A stretch of DNA of 53,009 nt from a bacterium (GCA_016124895.1 WGMU01000181.1:1-53009), one strand, 5' to 3'; shown: positions 34,237 through 43,420, numbered from the stretch's first letter. The notes: generated from the letters alone by a model not told the origin. Program-made: numbers and translations.

Positions 34237-35118
34237 ATGAGCGATCTTCTCGTCAGCCTGACTCTTGTGGCTCTGGCGTCGGCTGGTCTGTTTGGACTGG
34301 CGGTCGCCGGGTCACGATCCTGCCGCGCTTCTCGCCGCAACCTCCTGGCGTGCCTGACGGTCCTGCTTGGAGCGGCCTATTCTGGACTACTCTGGGACCG
34401 CGTCCTGCTCAGCCGACTCATACCTCATGCCGATCTGATCGTACTCGGCAACTGGTTCCCACTGTTTGCTGCTCTGCTGGCCGGGCTCGCGTGGACTGGC
34501 ACGCCGGACCGCCTGCGTCGCTGTCTGAGTTCCGGCGCTCTGCTGGCGGCTGGCGGCTGGGCCGTCGCGTACCCGCTTCTCGGCGCTGCTCCCCAGTGTC
34601 GGAATGAGTGGCAGGGCCGCATTTGCCTGCAGACGACTCCGTATTCGTGCAGCGCGGCGAGCGCGACCACCGTTCTGAAAGCGCACGGGATCGAGGCGAC
34701 AGAAGCTGAGATGGCCGACCTGTGCCTCACGCGTTCCGGAACGAACTGGATGGGTCTGTACCGCGGATTGTCCCTGAAGACGCAGGGTACAGGCTGGATG
34801 CCGGTTGTGTTCGAGACGGACGCTGCCGGTCTGCGACGTCGTGACTCCGGACCAGTGATCCTCGTCGCGGAACTACCCGACAGTCCGGTGGTCGATCCCG
34901 TCTTTCGCGAAGCCTGCGGCTGGACTCCGGGCCAGGCGCACTCGGTCGTCTTCTTCCGGTTTCTGACCGAGAGGACCGTCGAAATGGGCGACCCGACGTT
35001 CGGTCGCGAACTCTGGCGAGTCTCTGATCTTGACGTGCTCTGGACGGGCCGCGCCATCGGGCTCGTGCCGCGCGGCGATGCTGAACACGACTCGCTGCTG
35101 GCAGCCCGCCGCAACTGA
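34237..35118 (+). CDS. Membrane protein with C-terminal C39-like cysteine protease domain
   Basis: The 293-residue protein has four N-terminal helices (SLTLVALASAGLFGLAVAG, LLACLTVLLGAAYSGLLW, LFAALLAGLAW, GALLAAGGWAVAYPLLG). The soluble half has papain-like C39 features: LQTTPYSCSAASATTVLKAH with the likely nucleophile Cys, then AHSVVFFRF with the likely catalytic His, and MGDPTFG providing an Asp. C39 proteases cut double-glycine leaders of exported peptides. No ABC exporter or small peptide gene is adjacent. The start ATG 34237 is preferred over 34159 because the first helix begins directly after it. Confidence 0.65.
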   Translation: MSDLLVSLTLVALASAGLFGLAVAGSRSCRASRRNLLACLTVLLGAAYSGLLWDRVLLSRLIPHADLIVLGNWFPLFAALLAGLAWTGTPDRLRRCLSSGALLAAGGWAVAYPLLGAAPQCRNEWQGRICLQTTPYSCSAASATTVLKAHGIEATEAEMADLCLTRSGTNWMGLYRGLSLKTQGTGWMPVVFETDAAGLRRRDSGPVILVAELPDSPVVDPVFREACGWTPGQAHSVVFFRFLTERTVEMGDPTFGRELWRVSDLDVLWTGRAIGLVPRGDAEHDSLLAARRN

Positions 35119-35217
35119 AAGATTCCGGCTGGGCGAGTTTCTTCTGGCTGCTCCGAGTGCCACAATCACTGGCTCACGATGCCGGTCCCTCGTGGCCTCT
35201 TTCACTGGAGAACTCTC

Positions 35218-36312
35218 ATGCCGCGCCCGCAGTCCACTTCGCTGTCCCGCCGCCAGTTTCTGGAAACGTCAGCCGCAGTTGCAACCGCGACGATCGCAGC
35301 TCCGGCCGTCGCAACCGCCTATCGCACCGAGAAGCAGGTCATTCTAGGAACCGGTGACTACAAGTACGAAGTCATGCACGACTGGCCGCAGCTTCCCGAT
35401 CGGTACACCTGGCAGACGACGCACAACGTGGCGGTCGACAGGGCCGGCCATCTGTACGTGATTCACGAAGGCCACGCCGACCTGAAGGATCACCCGTCGA
35501 TCTTCGTCTTCGATGCGGCAGGGAAGTTCATCCAAGCGTTCGGCAACCAGTTTCAGGGCGGCGGACACGGCATCGAAGTGCGCGAGGAAGGCGGCGAGGA
35601 GTTCCTCTATGTCTGCGCGTACCAGCAGGTGAAGAGCTTTGCGAAGCTGACGCTCAAAGGCGAAACCGTCTGGCAGAAGTACGCGCCGATGGAGTCCGGT
35701 GTGTATGCCGAAGGCGAGGCGTCGAACCCGCAGAAGATCTGGGGCCGCGACCGCTTCATGCCCACGAACTTCGCCTTCCTGAACGACGGTGGCTTTCTGC
35801 TGGCTGACGGGTATGGCTCGTTCTACATCCATCGATACGACAAGGACGCGAACTATGTGTCTTCGTTCGGCGGTCCGGGTGACGGCCAGGGTAAGTTTGC
35901 AACGCCTCACGGCATCTGGATTGATCGCCGTCCCGGCCAGGAGGAACGCGTCGTTGTCTGCGACCGGGCACACAACACGCTGCAGTACCTGACGCTCGAC
36001 GGACAGTATCTTGAAACGCTGACCGGCTACGGCCTGCCGGCGAACGTCGACACCTGGAACGACCTGCTGCTGGTCCCTGAGCTGCACGCGCGAATCACGC
36101 TGCTGAATGGAAAGAACGAGGTTGTCGCTCGACTCGGCGATGACGTTGAACGCGTCACGAAGACAGAGAAAGGCGTGCGCAACGACCGTTCAAAGTGGAT
36201 CGACGGCAAGTTCGTGCATCCGCACGACGCCTGCTTCACTCCTGAAGGCGACATCTTTGTCGCCGAATGGGTTGCGACCGGCCGCGTGTCGAAACTGAAA
36301 CGCCTCGGCTGA
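35218..36312 (+). CDS. Tat-exported NHL-repeat beta-propeller protein
   Basis: The 364-residue protein has a twin-arginine signal LSRRQFLETSAAVATATIAA (residues 9-28). A six-bladed propeller of NHL type follows: WQTTHNVAVDRAGHLYVIHE, FVFDAAGKFIQAFG, PTNFAFLNDGGFLLADGYGS, SFGGPGDGQGKFATPHGIWI and HPHDACFTPEGDIFVAEW. This resembles the peptidylglycine lyase-like propellers that planctomycetes carry in number. Enzyme activity is unproven. GGAG lies about eight bases before ATG 35218. The gene is followed by a long hairpin with a T-rich tail. Confidence 0.85.
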   Translation: MPRPQSTSLSRRQFLETSAAVATATIAAPAVATAYRTEKQVILGTGDYKYEVMHDWPQLPDRYTWQTTHNVAVDRAGHLYVIHEGHADLKDHPSIFVFDAAGKFIQAFGNQFQGGGHGIEVREEGGEEFLYVCAYQQVKSFAKLTLKGETVWQKYAPMESGVYAEGEASNPQKIWGRDRFMPTNFAFLNDGGFLLADGYGSFYIHRYDKDANYVSSFGGPGDGQGKFATPHGIWIDRRPGQEERVVVCDRAHNTLQYLTLDGQYLETLTGYGLPANVDTWNDLLLVPELHARITLLNGKNEVVARLGDDVERVTKTEKGVRNDRSKWIDGKFVHPHDACFTPEGDIFVAEWVATGRVSKLKRLG

Positions 36313-36336
36313 GCGGCGCCTGCGAATCGTTGACGA

Positions 36337-36413
36337 GGCCCGCGAATCACACGAATGGGCTGTCCGGAAGAACTACGGCAGCCATTCGTGTGATTCGCGG
36401 GCCTTTTGCTTTC
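36337..36413 (+). terminator. 22-bp perfect hairpin with T-rich tail after the NHL gene
   Basis: GGCCCGCGAATCACACGAATGG (36337-36358) has a perfect complement at 36382-36403 around a 23-base loop, followed by TTTTGCTTTC. It lies 24 bases after the NHL stop. It can act as a terminator, but the stem is far longer than needed, so it may be a repeat element recruited to that role. Confidence 0.75.
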
Positions 36414-36459
36414 ACGTTCAACGTCGAGGTTGCTTCTCAGAAAACTGCGGTTGACGCAA

Positions 36460-36502
36460 TTACAAACGTACGTCACTCTCCCGCCACCAATTACGAATGT
36501 AC
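36460..36502 (+). promoter_or_regulatory. Two BlaI-type operator-like sites
   Basis: TTAC-N4-GTAC occurs at 36460-36471 and again at 36491-36502, 31 bases apart (about three helical turns), within longer matched contexts (AATTACAAACGTACG and AATTACGAATGTACG). BlaI/MecI dimers bind TACA/TGTA dyads, so autorepression of blaI-M56 is likely. TTGACG at 36451 may be the -35; the -10 is not clear. Confidence 0.6.
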
Positions 36503-36560
36503 GCGATGTCTGCTCTGTCGGAGCTGCCGCGTCGAATGCTGATGGAAGGGAGTCGCGGCG

Positions 36561-36935
36561 ATGGGTGATCGGCCTGCCTTGTCGAAGGGCGAAATGGAAG
36601 TGGCTCGCGCGCTGTGGGAGCTGAAAAAGGCCACCGTGCGGGAAGTCTTCGAGGCGATCTCCGCTGATCGCGGTCTCGAGTTCGCGACCGTGCAGACTTA
36701 TCTGCGGCGGCTGGAATCGAAGGGTTACGTCAAAGCGGAACTTGACGGTCGCGTGCGTGTCTACTCGCCGCGAGTTCGGCCGGCGACGGTGATTCGCGAA
36801 ACGGTTGGCGATCTGGTCGACCGTCTGTTCGGCGGCGAGACGCTGCCTCTGATGCGACACCTGATCGAGGACGGTCGTGTTACAGCGGACGAACTGGCGG
36901 AACTTCGCAAACTGATCGACCGCATGGAGCAGTAG
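36561..36935 (+). CDS. blaI: BlaI/MecI/CopY-family repressor
   Basis: The 124-residue winged-helix protein has LSKGEMEVARALWELKKATV, VREVFEAISADRGLEFATVQ, TYLRRLESKGYVKAE and a C-terminal dimerisation helix (VGDLVDRLFGGETLPLMRHL). Typical partners are BlaR1/MecR1-type M56 peptidases that cleave the repressor. Such a gene starts one base after this stop, so the two are translationally coupled. Two operator-like sites lie 60-100 bases upstream. AAGGGAG precedes the ATG. These pairs are abundant in planctomycetes and are not necessarily about beta-lactams. Confidence 0.93.
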   Translation: MGDRPALSKGEMEVARALWELKKATVREVFEAISADRGLEFATVQTYLRRLESKGYVKAELDGRVRVYSPRVRPATVIRETVGDLVDRLFGGETLPLMRHLIEDGRVTADELAELRKLIDRMEQ

Positions 36936-36936
36936 C

Positions 36937-39900
36937 ATGGATGCCGACTTCGCTGCTCTCGCCGTCGTCCAGTTGTGGCAGGTCACGTTGCTGATCGTGA
37001 TTGTCGCTGTGGCCAATCGCTGGTTGTCACGGCGACGGCCGCACCTGGCCCACGTGCTGTGGCTGGTCGTCCTGGCAAAATGTCTGACTCCACCGCTGTG
37101 GAGCAGTACCGGTGGAATCTTCTGCTGGTTGCAGCCAGAGCGGATTGTTGAGACGCAAGCAGCGCAGCTCGATGTCGAATGGCAGATGGTTAAGTGGCAG
37201 GAACTGATTGTTGTTGACGCGGCCTCGAACGAACCGGCTTCTGAAGACGCAGATCCGTTTGCCGCAGTTCCTCTGAGCGATGCGGAAGCAGCAGAGCTGC
37301 TCGCCCCTGAAGAAGCGACCGGCAGGCAGACCGTGTGGCCGGTAGTTGTGGCGACGCTGTGGCTGGGAAGTGTCCTTGCCGTGCTGCTGGTCATTGTCGT
37401 GCGCTGGTGGAGATTCTGGCGACAGTTGACGAAGGCTCCTCGACGCGAGTGCGCGGAACTGGAAAGTCAGCTCGACAAACTGGCTCGACAGCTTGGCGTG
37501 AAGCGCGTGCGTCTTCTGGTCACCGAAAGCCGAATCGGACCGGCAGTTGTGGGGCTGTTTCGGAAGACGATTCTGCTGCCGGCGGTTGTGGTCGATCGGT
37601 TGAGCAGCCGTAGCCAGGTTTCTCCGAAACCTGGAGATGTGCAGAGTCCGGGCGAATTCCCGCGTGGCGACTCCATTCGTAGCTCAGGAGCAAGCCCTGA
37701 CGAACTGCGAGTTTCGGAGAAACTCGCCTACAGCTCGCTGCTTCCGATTCTCGCGCACGAACTCCTGCACGTTCGGCGCGGCGATCTGTGGATCGGGCTG
37801 CTGCAGACGATCGCTCAGGCGGTGTGGTGGTTTCATCCGCTGGTGTGGTGGGTCGGTCGGCTGACCAATCGCGAAGCCGAGCGGTGCTGTGATGAGGAAG
37901 TGCTCGCTGAGCTGAAGTGCGATCCGGCAACGTATGCCCGATCGCTGCTGCATGTGCTCGAGCTGAAAAGTCAGCTCGCCCCCGTTCCCGTATTCCCCGG
38001 CGTGAGACCGGTGGATGTTACCTCGAAACGACTGGAGAGAATCATGACGCTCAGACAAGGATGTCGTCGTCGAACGCCGTGGTGGTGCTGGCTGATCGCA
38101 ATCGGAACCGCCGCACTCACGCTGCCCGGAGGCGCGTTTGTTGTGAGTGCGGCCGATGAGGCCGTTGTTCCCCCGGAGACTGAATCAGAATCGGCTACTG
38201 AGTGCGACACATGTCCAAATGACGGAGTGGACCAGGAACGCACGATCGACCGCCAGCCGGAGTCGCTAAATGTCGTCGATACTTCCATCAAGTCTGATCG
38301 ATCAATACACAGCCCAGAGGATGCCGAGGACAAGACGAATGAAACTCGCCCGGAAAGCGTCAATGAGACCAGGACTCATGGCGTCACTGGAAGGACGTTG
38401 CATATTTACGGCGAGTTTCATGTGGATGTTGCGTCGCTAACTGATTCAGTGCTGTCAATTCTCAGGATTTCGGATCAGGTTCGTATGTTCCGAATGCCGG
38501 TTTCGATCTCCGTCTATCAGCCAGAAATCACCCGCCGATTCGGCCCAAAGACAGCGCGTCTCGTGCTACGTGCAGACCAATGCGAGATGCGATGGGAACC
38601 GAAGACACTCGTTATCGAGCTAAGCTGTAACTCTGCGCTCTCTACATCTCTGTCAAGCATTGATCCCCCAACAGAAGCGGTCGGCGCAAAGGCAGATTCG
38701 ATACGATTGACGATCCCCATTGAAGTCTCGTCCGGCGGAATTCGCTGCCAAATGAAGAACGCGGTCATGGCTATCGGAGGTAACAGCAATTGGACTGCGT
38801 GGGGACAAAGTGACGATTCGGCTTCCACTATCCTGCGTGCCGGGGAAGTTGATCTGATGCTTGACCGGGATTCGCTGGTCATGACTGAAATGTCAGCGAG
38901 AAAGGTCGGGTTGCTGCGGCCTGCAACCGCTTCATCAGTCGATGTGCCGACAGAGATCACGCCACTGAGTCGACCTGCCGGGAACATGATCGGGGACGAG
39001 TGGGACAGACTCTGGGAGGAAGCTTCGCTGCGACAACTTGTGTCGCTGAAGTTCGATTGCACGCCGCTGATTGACGTGATGAGATCGCTTGGCAGGTCTG
39101 CGGGTTTGAACGTCGTGATTGATGAGGCGGAGATTCAGCAGGCAGGTGTAGCAGCGCTGACTCCAGTTACTATCGATCTGGAAAACATCTGGCTGCCCGA
39201 CGCGCTCGGACGCATGCTGAAACCGCTTCAACTGGGTGTCGTGGTGGACGACCACGACCGAGTTGTCGTCACCAGCGGACAACGAATGCGTGGCAAGCTG
39301 GTTGCGGCCGCGTATCCCGTTGCCGACCTGGTCGTGCCGATTCCTCGCACGGTCGTGGTTCATGCCGACGAGACAAAAACCGGTCGGGAATGGAAACTCG
39401 CGGAACGACAGGGCGGCGTGGTTCCGGCAGGCGCTGTTCAGCCTCCACCCAAAGCCGCACTCGAATTTGACGAATTGGTTTCACTGATTCAGTCAACTGT
39501 TGAGCCAGACTCGTGGACGAAACGCGGAGGTCGTGGAACGATCAATTTCAGTGAGACAACACTGAGTCTCATCATTCGTCAGACACAGCCAGTGCATGAG
39601 AAGATCTCCGATCTGCTGGGCCAGTTGCGGCGGGTGCGGGATGTCACGGTTCGCTTGCAGGTTGAGACGCTCCGGACAGCGCCGGATGGTGTGAAGCAGG
39701 CCGGCATTGAGGCGGAACTCCGACCGTTGGGTGACTCAGCGACCTGCAAGTACGCGCGGTTGACGACGGCCCAGGCGGAGCAGCTTCGGTCCGACGCTGA
39801 AGTGAGTCTGCTTCCGAAAGTGACGCTGTTCAACGGGCAGACGGGCGACCTGTTTCTACCGGAGCGAGGTGGCCATCGGCCTCAGCTTCGACTGCAACCG

Positions 39901-40203
39901 ACAGTGTCCGTGAATCGTCAGTTTGTCAGGCTTGCGGCGGGCTTCAACGGCGGCCGCAAGAAGTCCGCCGACGAGGTCACTCCTCCCGTCACCGTCGTGG
40001 AATTGCCGCCTGTTTCGGAAGACGAAGCGATTCTGCTCGAAGTCACCGAGCCGGCAGATCCTGATGCGCCGATCGTCGGCGTGTCGGCTTCCGAGAAGTC
40101 GCGTAGGTTTCGAGCCGTGCGCCATCGGCGGAGCTTCATGCTGATTCAGGCTGACATTCTGAACGTTGAGGAGAAAGAGGATCTGCTGAACATTGAGCCG
40201 TGA
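36937..40203 (+). CDS. M56 (BlaR1-like) membrane peptidase fused to secretin-like domains
   Basis: The 1088-residue protein has an N-terminal BlaR1-type membrane module with helices near 10-28, 45-62 and 130-152. The zinc-peptidase motif is ILAHELLHVRRGDLW (HELLH at about 273-277), followed by VWWVGRLTNREAERCCDEEV. Another helix near 385-405 (WWCWLIAIGTAALTLPGGAF) precedes a poorly conserved 300-residue region. From about 710 the text becomes secretin-like: SLKFDCTPLIDVMRSLGRSA (STN/N0 type), NVVIDEAEI and LPDALGRMLKPLQLGVVVDD. It continues with DELVSLIQSTVEPDSW, LSLIIRQTQPVHEKISDLLG and a C-terminal LLPKVTLFNGQTGDL. BlaR1 normally ends in a penicillin-binding domain; none is seen. The secretin-like part may be a periplasmic sensor or assembly domain (inference). 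Confidence 0.85.
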   Translation: MDADFAALAVVQLWQVTLLIVIVAVANRWLSRRRPHLAHVLWLVVLAKCLTPPLWSSTGGIFCWLQPERIVETQAAQLDVEWQMVKWQELIVVDAASNEPASEDADPFAAVPLSDAEAAELLAPEEATGRQTVWPVVVATLWLGSVLAVLLVIVVRWWRFWRQLTKAPRRECAELESQLDKLARQLGVKRVRLLVTESRIGPAVVGLFRKTILLPAVVVDRLSSRSQVSPKPGDVQSPGEFPRGDSIRSSGASPDELRVSEKLAYSSLLPILAHELLHVRRGDLWIGLLQTIAQAVWWFHPLVWWVGRLTNREAERCCDEEVLAELKCDPATYARSLLHVLELKSQLAPVPVFPGVRPVDVTSKRLERIMTLRQGCRRRTPWWCWLIAIGTAALTLPGGAFVVSAADEAVVPPETESESATECDTCPNDGVDQERTIDRQPESLNVVDTSIKSDRSIHSPEDAEDKTNETRPESVNETRTHGVTGRTLHIYGEFHVDVASLTDSVLSILRISDQVRMFRMPVSISVYQPEITRRFGPKTARLVLRADQCEMRWEPKTLVIELSCNSALSTSLSSIDPPTEAVGAKADSIRLTIPIEVSSGGIRCQMKNAVMAIGGNSNWTAWGQSDDSASTILRAGEVDLMLDRDSLVMTEMSARKVGLLRPATASSVDVPTEITPLSRPAGNMIGDEWDRLWEEASLRQLVSLKFDCTPLIDVMRSLGRSAGLNVVIDEAEIQQAGVAALTPVTIDLENIWLPDALGRMLKPLQLGVVVDDHDRVVVTSGQRMRGKLVAAAYPVADLVVPIPRTVVVHADETKTGREWKLAERQGGVVPAGAVQPPPKAALEFDELVSLIQSTVEPDSWTKRGGRGTINFSETTLSLIIRQTQPVHEKISDLLGQLRRVRDVTVRLQVETLRTAPDGVKQAGIEAELRPLGDSATCKYARLTTAQAEQLRSDAEVSLLPKVTLFNGQTGDLFLPERGGHRPQLRLQPTVSVNRQFVRLAAGFNGGRKKSADEVTPPVTVVELPPVSEDEAILLEVTEPADPDAPIVGVSASEKSRRFRAVRHRRSFMLIQADILNVEEKEDLLNIEP

Positions 40204-40407
40204 CGGTTGTCGTACTTCCGGAATCGGCAGCGCTGCGGGCGGGCTTCGGAAATCGTCTCCCGGTCGAGCGGCGGTCTGCGTTAGGCTGCGGCCTGTCTGA
40301 GTCGTTGCGGCCGTGATGGAACCTCAATGTGAGACTCATTGTCGGTAGCCGCTGCCCGATTTCGGGCGGCGGCTGCGGATGCTTCTTCCGGTGTCGTGGG
40401 GAGAACG

Positions 40408-40788
40408 ATGAGTACGATTGGTGCAGCCGCGGGAGGAGCCCCGATCAATCCTTATGCGGGGAATGTTCGCGCGGCGTTGGACACGGACGCTTCGAAATCC
40501 GACAGTGCGGACCGGGCCGCCGAGGCGGCGCGCGAAGCATTCAGCGGGCAGCTTGCCGAGCCGGACAAAACGGAAGGTTCTGGTGACCGCGACGCCGACG
40601 GCACTTACGCCGGACCGGGACCACATCAGGAACAGCCGCGTGGCGAGTCTGACAGTGCTGACGAGTCAGCTCGGCAGTCAGGTGACGCGGCGTCTGCGGC
40701 CGACGATGCTGACTCGACGGCTAACCATGCGGGCGAACGCGTGAGCTGTGACGGTCATCGCGGCACGCTGATTGACTTCGATGTGTAG
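40408..40788 (+). CDS. Small acidic hypothetical protein
   Basis: The 126-residue product begins MSTIGAAAGGAPINPYAGNV and is dominated by Ala, Asp, Ser, Glu and Gly (for example GESDSADESARQSGDAASAA), ending RGTLIDFDV. It is predicted to be disordered, with no signal peptide or known domain. GGGGAGA lies five bases before ATG 40408, which supports translation; an upstream TTG at 40339 is less likely. The 200 bases upstream show no terminator. It converges on the EF-hand gene. I do not recognise a family. Confidence 0.5.
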   Translation: MSTIGAAAGGAPINPYAGNVRAALDTDASKSDSADRAAEAAREAFSGQLAEPDKTEGSGDRDADGTYAGPGPHQEQPRGESDSADESARQSGDAASAADDADSTANHAGERVSCDGHRGTLIDFDV

Positions 40789-40842
40789 TCGGTATCGCAG
40801 TGAGCCGTTGACCCAGATTCCACGCGTGCGGGTCCTGCGTCG

Positions 40843-41847
40843 CTACTTCGCTTTTTCGGCGCGCTGGACGGCGACGATCAGGCCGCCGAACTGCTCGAAT
40901 GAGGCCGGAAAACTGGTCTGGACGTTCCGCTTCTCGAAGCTCAGCCGCGTTGACCGGCTCTGGCTCCACTCTTCCGCGGTGAGCGAGCCGTCTTTGTCGC
41001 GGTCCAGTTGACCGAAGACGAACTTCGCCCACCGGCCTTCCTGGCTGTCCGCGTCAAACTGGACAGCAGTAATGGGGGCACCCGTGCCTGCTGCGGCGGG
41101 TGGGCCTGAACTGCCAGGTGGCGAGGCAAACGTCTGCGGTGGCGTGCCTCCCGGCGGAGCCGTTGCAACAGCCGGGCCGACAGCACCAGAACCGCTCGGA
41201 AGCTGCGACGCAGCCGACGGTGATGACGCTCCGCCGGACTTCGCGATTTCCTGAGGTGTCAGCAGGCCGTCGTGGTTGACGTCGAGTGCAAAAAACTCGG
41301 AATACTTTGACCGATCCCACTCATAAAGTCCGATCTGGCCGTCGTGATTGAGGTCTGCGGCAGCCCAGGCAGCAGGCAGGTCGATAGTTACGCGAACGCG
41401 CGTCGGTGGTGTCCAGCGAGGCTGAGTGGTCGTGCCACTGCGACCGCGGGAATCATCTCGCGAAGACGAAGAACGCCGATCATCAGAGCGCCCGCGATCA
41501 TCGCTCGAACCTCGATCGCCACCCCGGTCACTGCCCCGATCCCGATCGGAATCGCCGCGGCCGAAACGGCTGGGATCGAAGCCTCCGGGCGGGCCACCGA
41601 ATCCAGGGGGGCCGCCGAAGCCGCCAAACCGGCTGGGGTCAAAGCCGCCACGGTCGCCACCGCCGAACCGGCTGGGGTCGAAACCTCCGCGATCAAATCC
41701 GCCAAAGCGGCTGCGGTCGAATCCGCCCCGGTCACGATCAGAACCTCGGTCGCGGTCTGAACCACCGCGGCCAAACTGTGCGGATGCTGGTTCGACAGTC
41801 AGCATACAGGTAATGGCTGCCACGACAGACCAGAGGATTGGACGCAT
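40843..41847 (-). CDS. Secreted EF-hand protein with Gly/Arg/Asp-rich repeats
   Basis: The 334-residue protein has a Sec signal peptide (residues 1-23, ending EPASA). Low-complexity repeats follow (DRGGFDPSRFGG units and SDRDRGSDRGG). Three EF-hand loops follow: DLNHDGQIGLYE, DVNHDGLLTPQE and, after a Pro/Ala/Gly linker, DRDKDGSLTAEE. Calcium binding outside the cytoplasm is expected. It is the last gene on the minus strand after the PilM-like gene (80-base gap), so it may be co-expressed with the secretion cluster as substrate or accessory. AGGAGA is about nine bases before ATG 41847; a frame to 41916 is not needed. Confidence 0.85.
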   Translation of the reverse strand: MRPILWSVVAAITCMLTVEPASAQFGRGGSDRDRGSDRDRGGFDRSRFGGFDRGGFDPSRFGGGDRGGFDPSRFGGFGGPPGFGGPPGGFDPSRFGRGDSDRDRGSDRGGDRGSSDDRGRSDDRRSSSSRDDSRGRSGTTTQPRWTPPTRVRVTIDLPAAWAAADLNHDGQIGLYEWDRSKYSEFFALDVNHDGLLTPQEIAKSGGASSPSAASQLPSGSGAVGPAVATAPPGGTPPQTFASPPGSSGPPAAAGTGAPITAVQFDADSQEGRWAKFVFGQLDRDKDGSLTAEEWSQSRSTRLSFEKRNVQTSFPASFEQFGGLIVAVQRAEKAK

Positions 41848-41926
41848 GACACTTCTCCTGATTGCACCCAGCCGAAAGTCTGGAAAACGTTTTCGACGGC
41901 CTGTCACGACTCTCACGCATCGGGCT

Positions 41927-43420
41927 TCAGGATCGCGTGCGGGTCGCTGGTGCCTTTGCTGCGTCGGCCGGTGCTTCCTTCAGACGGACATCAAGATTGA
42001 ATTCCTGCGGATACTTACTGTCGCGACCGCGGTTCTTGATATCGAACGGATTGACTTCGACACCCTGGCGTTTCATCAGTTCGGCATTCAGGCTTTCGAC
42101 GTCGAAGCGTTCCTTCGCGTTGCCCGTTGCCGAGATTGTACCGCGTTCACCGCGCGTGCCTTCACCAAACTGCAGTTCGGTCAGGTAGAGCCGTTCCGTG
42201 CCGCCCATTGCGTCGGCGAGTTGCTGCGCTTCGTCCAGCCAGTCAACGCGTTTCGAGGCCCAGGCGTCAACAGCGTTCGCCACTTTGACCTGCGGTTCCA
42301 GACGTTTGATTGTCTCGTTCTGCGAAATGAAATCGTCAGCAGCGGCCTTCGTCTTCGCTTCCAGGTCGGCAACCGCCCATGCGCGGTAGCCGTAGGCGGC
42401 AACGATCGACGCAACGACGGCCGCAGCGATCAGACCGCGTTTGACGTTCGTGTAATCCTTCTTCACTTCAGCTCGTCGCGGATTGACAAAGTCAACTGCG
42501 TCGAGCACTTCGGACGCCTGGCACAACAGATGACCGATCGGGCCAGCAAAGGCACCGTGCGGTTCATCGACCGGCCGGCAGGACAGACTGATCTGCGGAC
42601 CACGGAACGGATCAAGTCGTCTGACGCTGCACTTGAAACGCTCGTTGATCACGGCATCAAGGCCGACCTCTTCAGACTCGGATCCGACAATCCACGCGTG
42701 CGTGATACGGACGTTGGGAATCCGTTTCTGCAGAGCGATCATCGAGCGGCTGATTTCCGCGAGAATCGCCGTGCGTGACTGTTCTCCTTCCTCCGACAGA
42801 ACCTGCGACGAATGCGTCATCTGCAGCGCTCCGTCGGCGATCATCGAGACTTCGAGCCGGTCGCCGTGCCGCGCGATGATCAAGCTGACATCGCCCGGTT
42901 CGTGCGTGATGTGTCCTTCAGCGAGGATGACCATCGAAGCGGCCGAAACCGACGACACGCCGATCGATGCGATCTCGAGTCCCGCCGCTTCGGCCGCGGT
43001 GCGGATACGACGGATTCGATTCTGATGGACGGACGCGACCAGTACGTCACGTGGAGCGTCTTTATCCATCGACGGCAGCGGCAGGAAATCGAGACTCAAC
43101 TGATCAAGCGGGATCGTCGATTTTGCCGCGGACTGAAAGCGGACGAGTTCCGGCAGTTCGTTGTCGCCGACCGGTGGAACTTCCAAATGCCGCATGATGA
43201 CTTCTTCGCGCGGCAGTGAAACGATTGTCTGCCGCGCCGAGATGCCGTGCCGTTTGAGCTGCGTCTGCAGCCATGTACCGATCCGTTCGGGCTGCCCGAT
43301 CGCTTCTTCCGGAATCACGCCGGAAAACGAATTCTGGATCTTCACCGAAGACCGACTGACGTCAGCCTGCACACCGCAGATGCGATCTGCTTCCCAGTCG
43401 AGTGCCAGAAAATCAGCCAT
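41927..43420 (-). CDS. PilM/GspL-like actin-fold protein with PilN-like C-terminus
   Basis: The 497-residue protein has a cytoplasmic actin-like ATPase fold (FLALDWEADRICGVQADVSR, TIVSLPREEVIMRHLEVPP, ELVRFQSAAKSTIPLDQL, DVSLIIARHGDRLEVSMIAD). A TM helix at about 320-342 (GLIAAAVVASIVAAYGYRAW) and a periplasmic coiled-coil/ferredoxin-like tail follow. It thus combines PilM with a PilN-like part, like GspL of type II systems, and should link the GspE ATPase to the inner-membrane platform. It sits directly after gspK. GAGGCGGA lies before the ATG. A separate GspM is not seen and may be replaced by this tail. Confidence 0.85.
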   Translation of the reverse strand: MADFLALDWEADRICGVQADVSRSSVKIQNSFSGVIPEEAIGQPERIGTWLQTQLKRHGISARQTIVSLPREEVIMRHLEVPPVGDNELPELVRFQSAAKSTIPLDQLSLDFLPLPSMDKDAPRDVLVASVHQNRIRRIRTAAEAAGLEIASIGVSSVSAASMVILAEGHITHEPGDVSLIIARHGDRLEVSMIADGALQMTHSSQVLSEEGEQSRTAILAEISRSMIALQKRIPNVRITHAWIVGSESEEVGLDAVINERFKCSVRRLDPFRGPQISLSCRPVDEPHGAFAGPIGHLLCQASEVLDAVDFVNPRRAEVKKDYTNVKRGLIAAAVVASIVAAYGYRAWAVADLEAKTKAAADDFISQNETIKRLEPQVKVANAVDAWASKRVDWLDEAQQLADAMGGTERLYLTELQFGEGTRGERGTISATGNAKERFDVESLNAELMKRQGVEVNPFDIKNRGRDSKYPQEFNLDVRLKEAPADAAKAPATRTRS

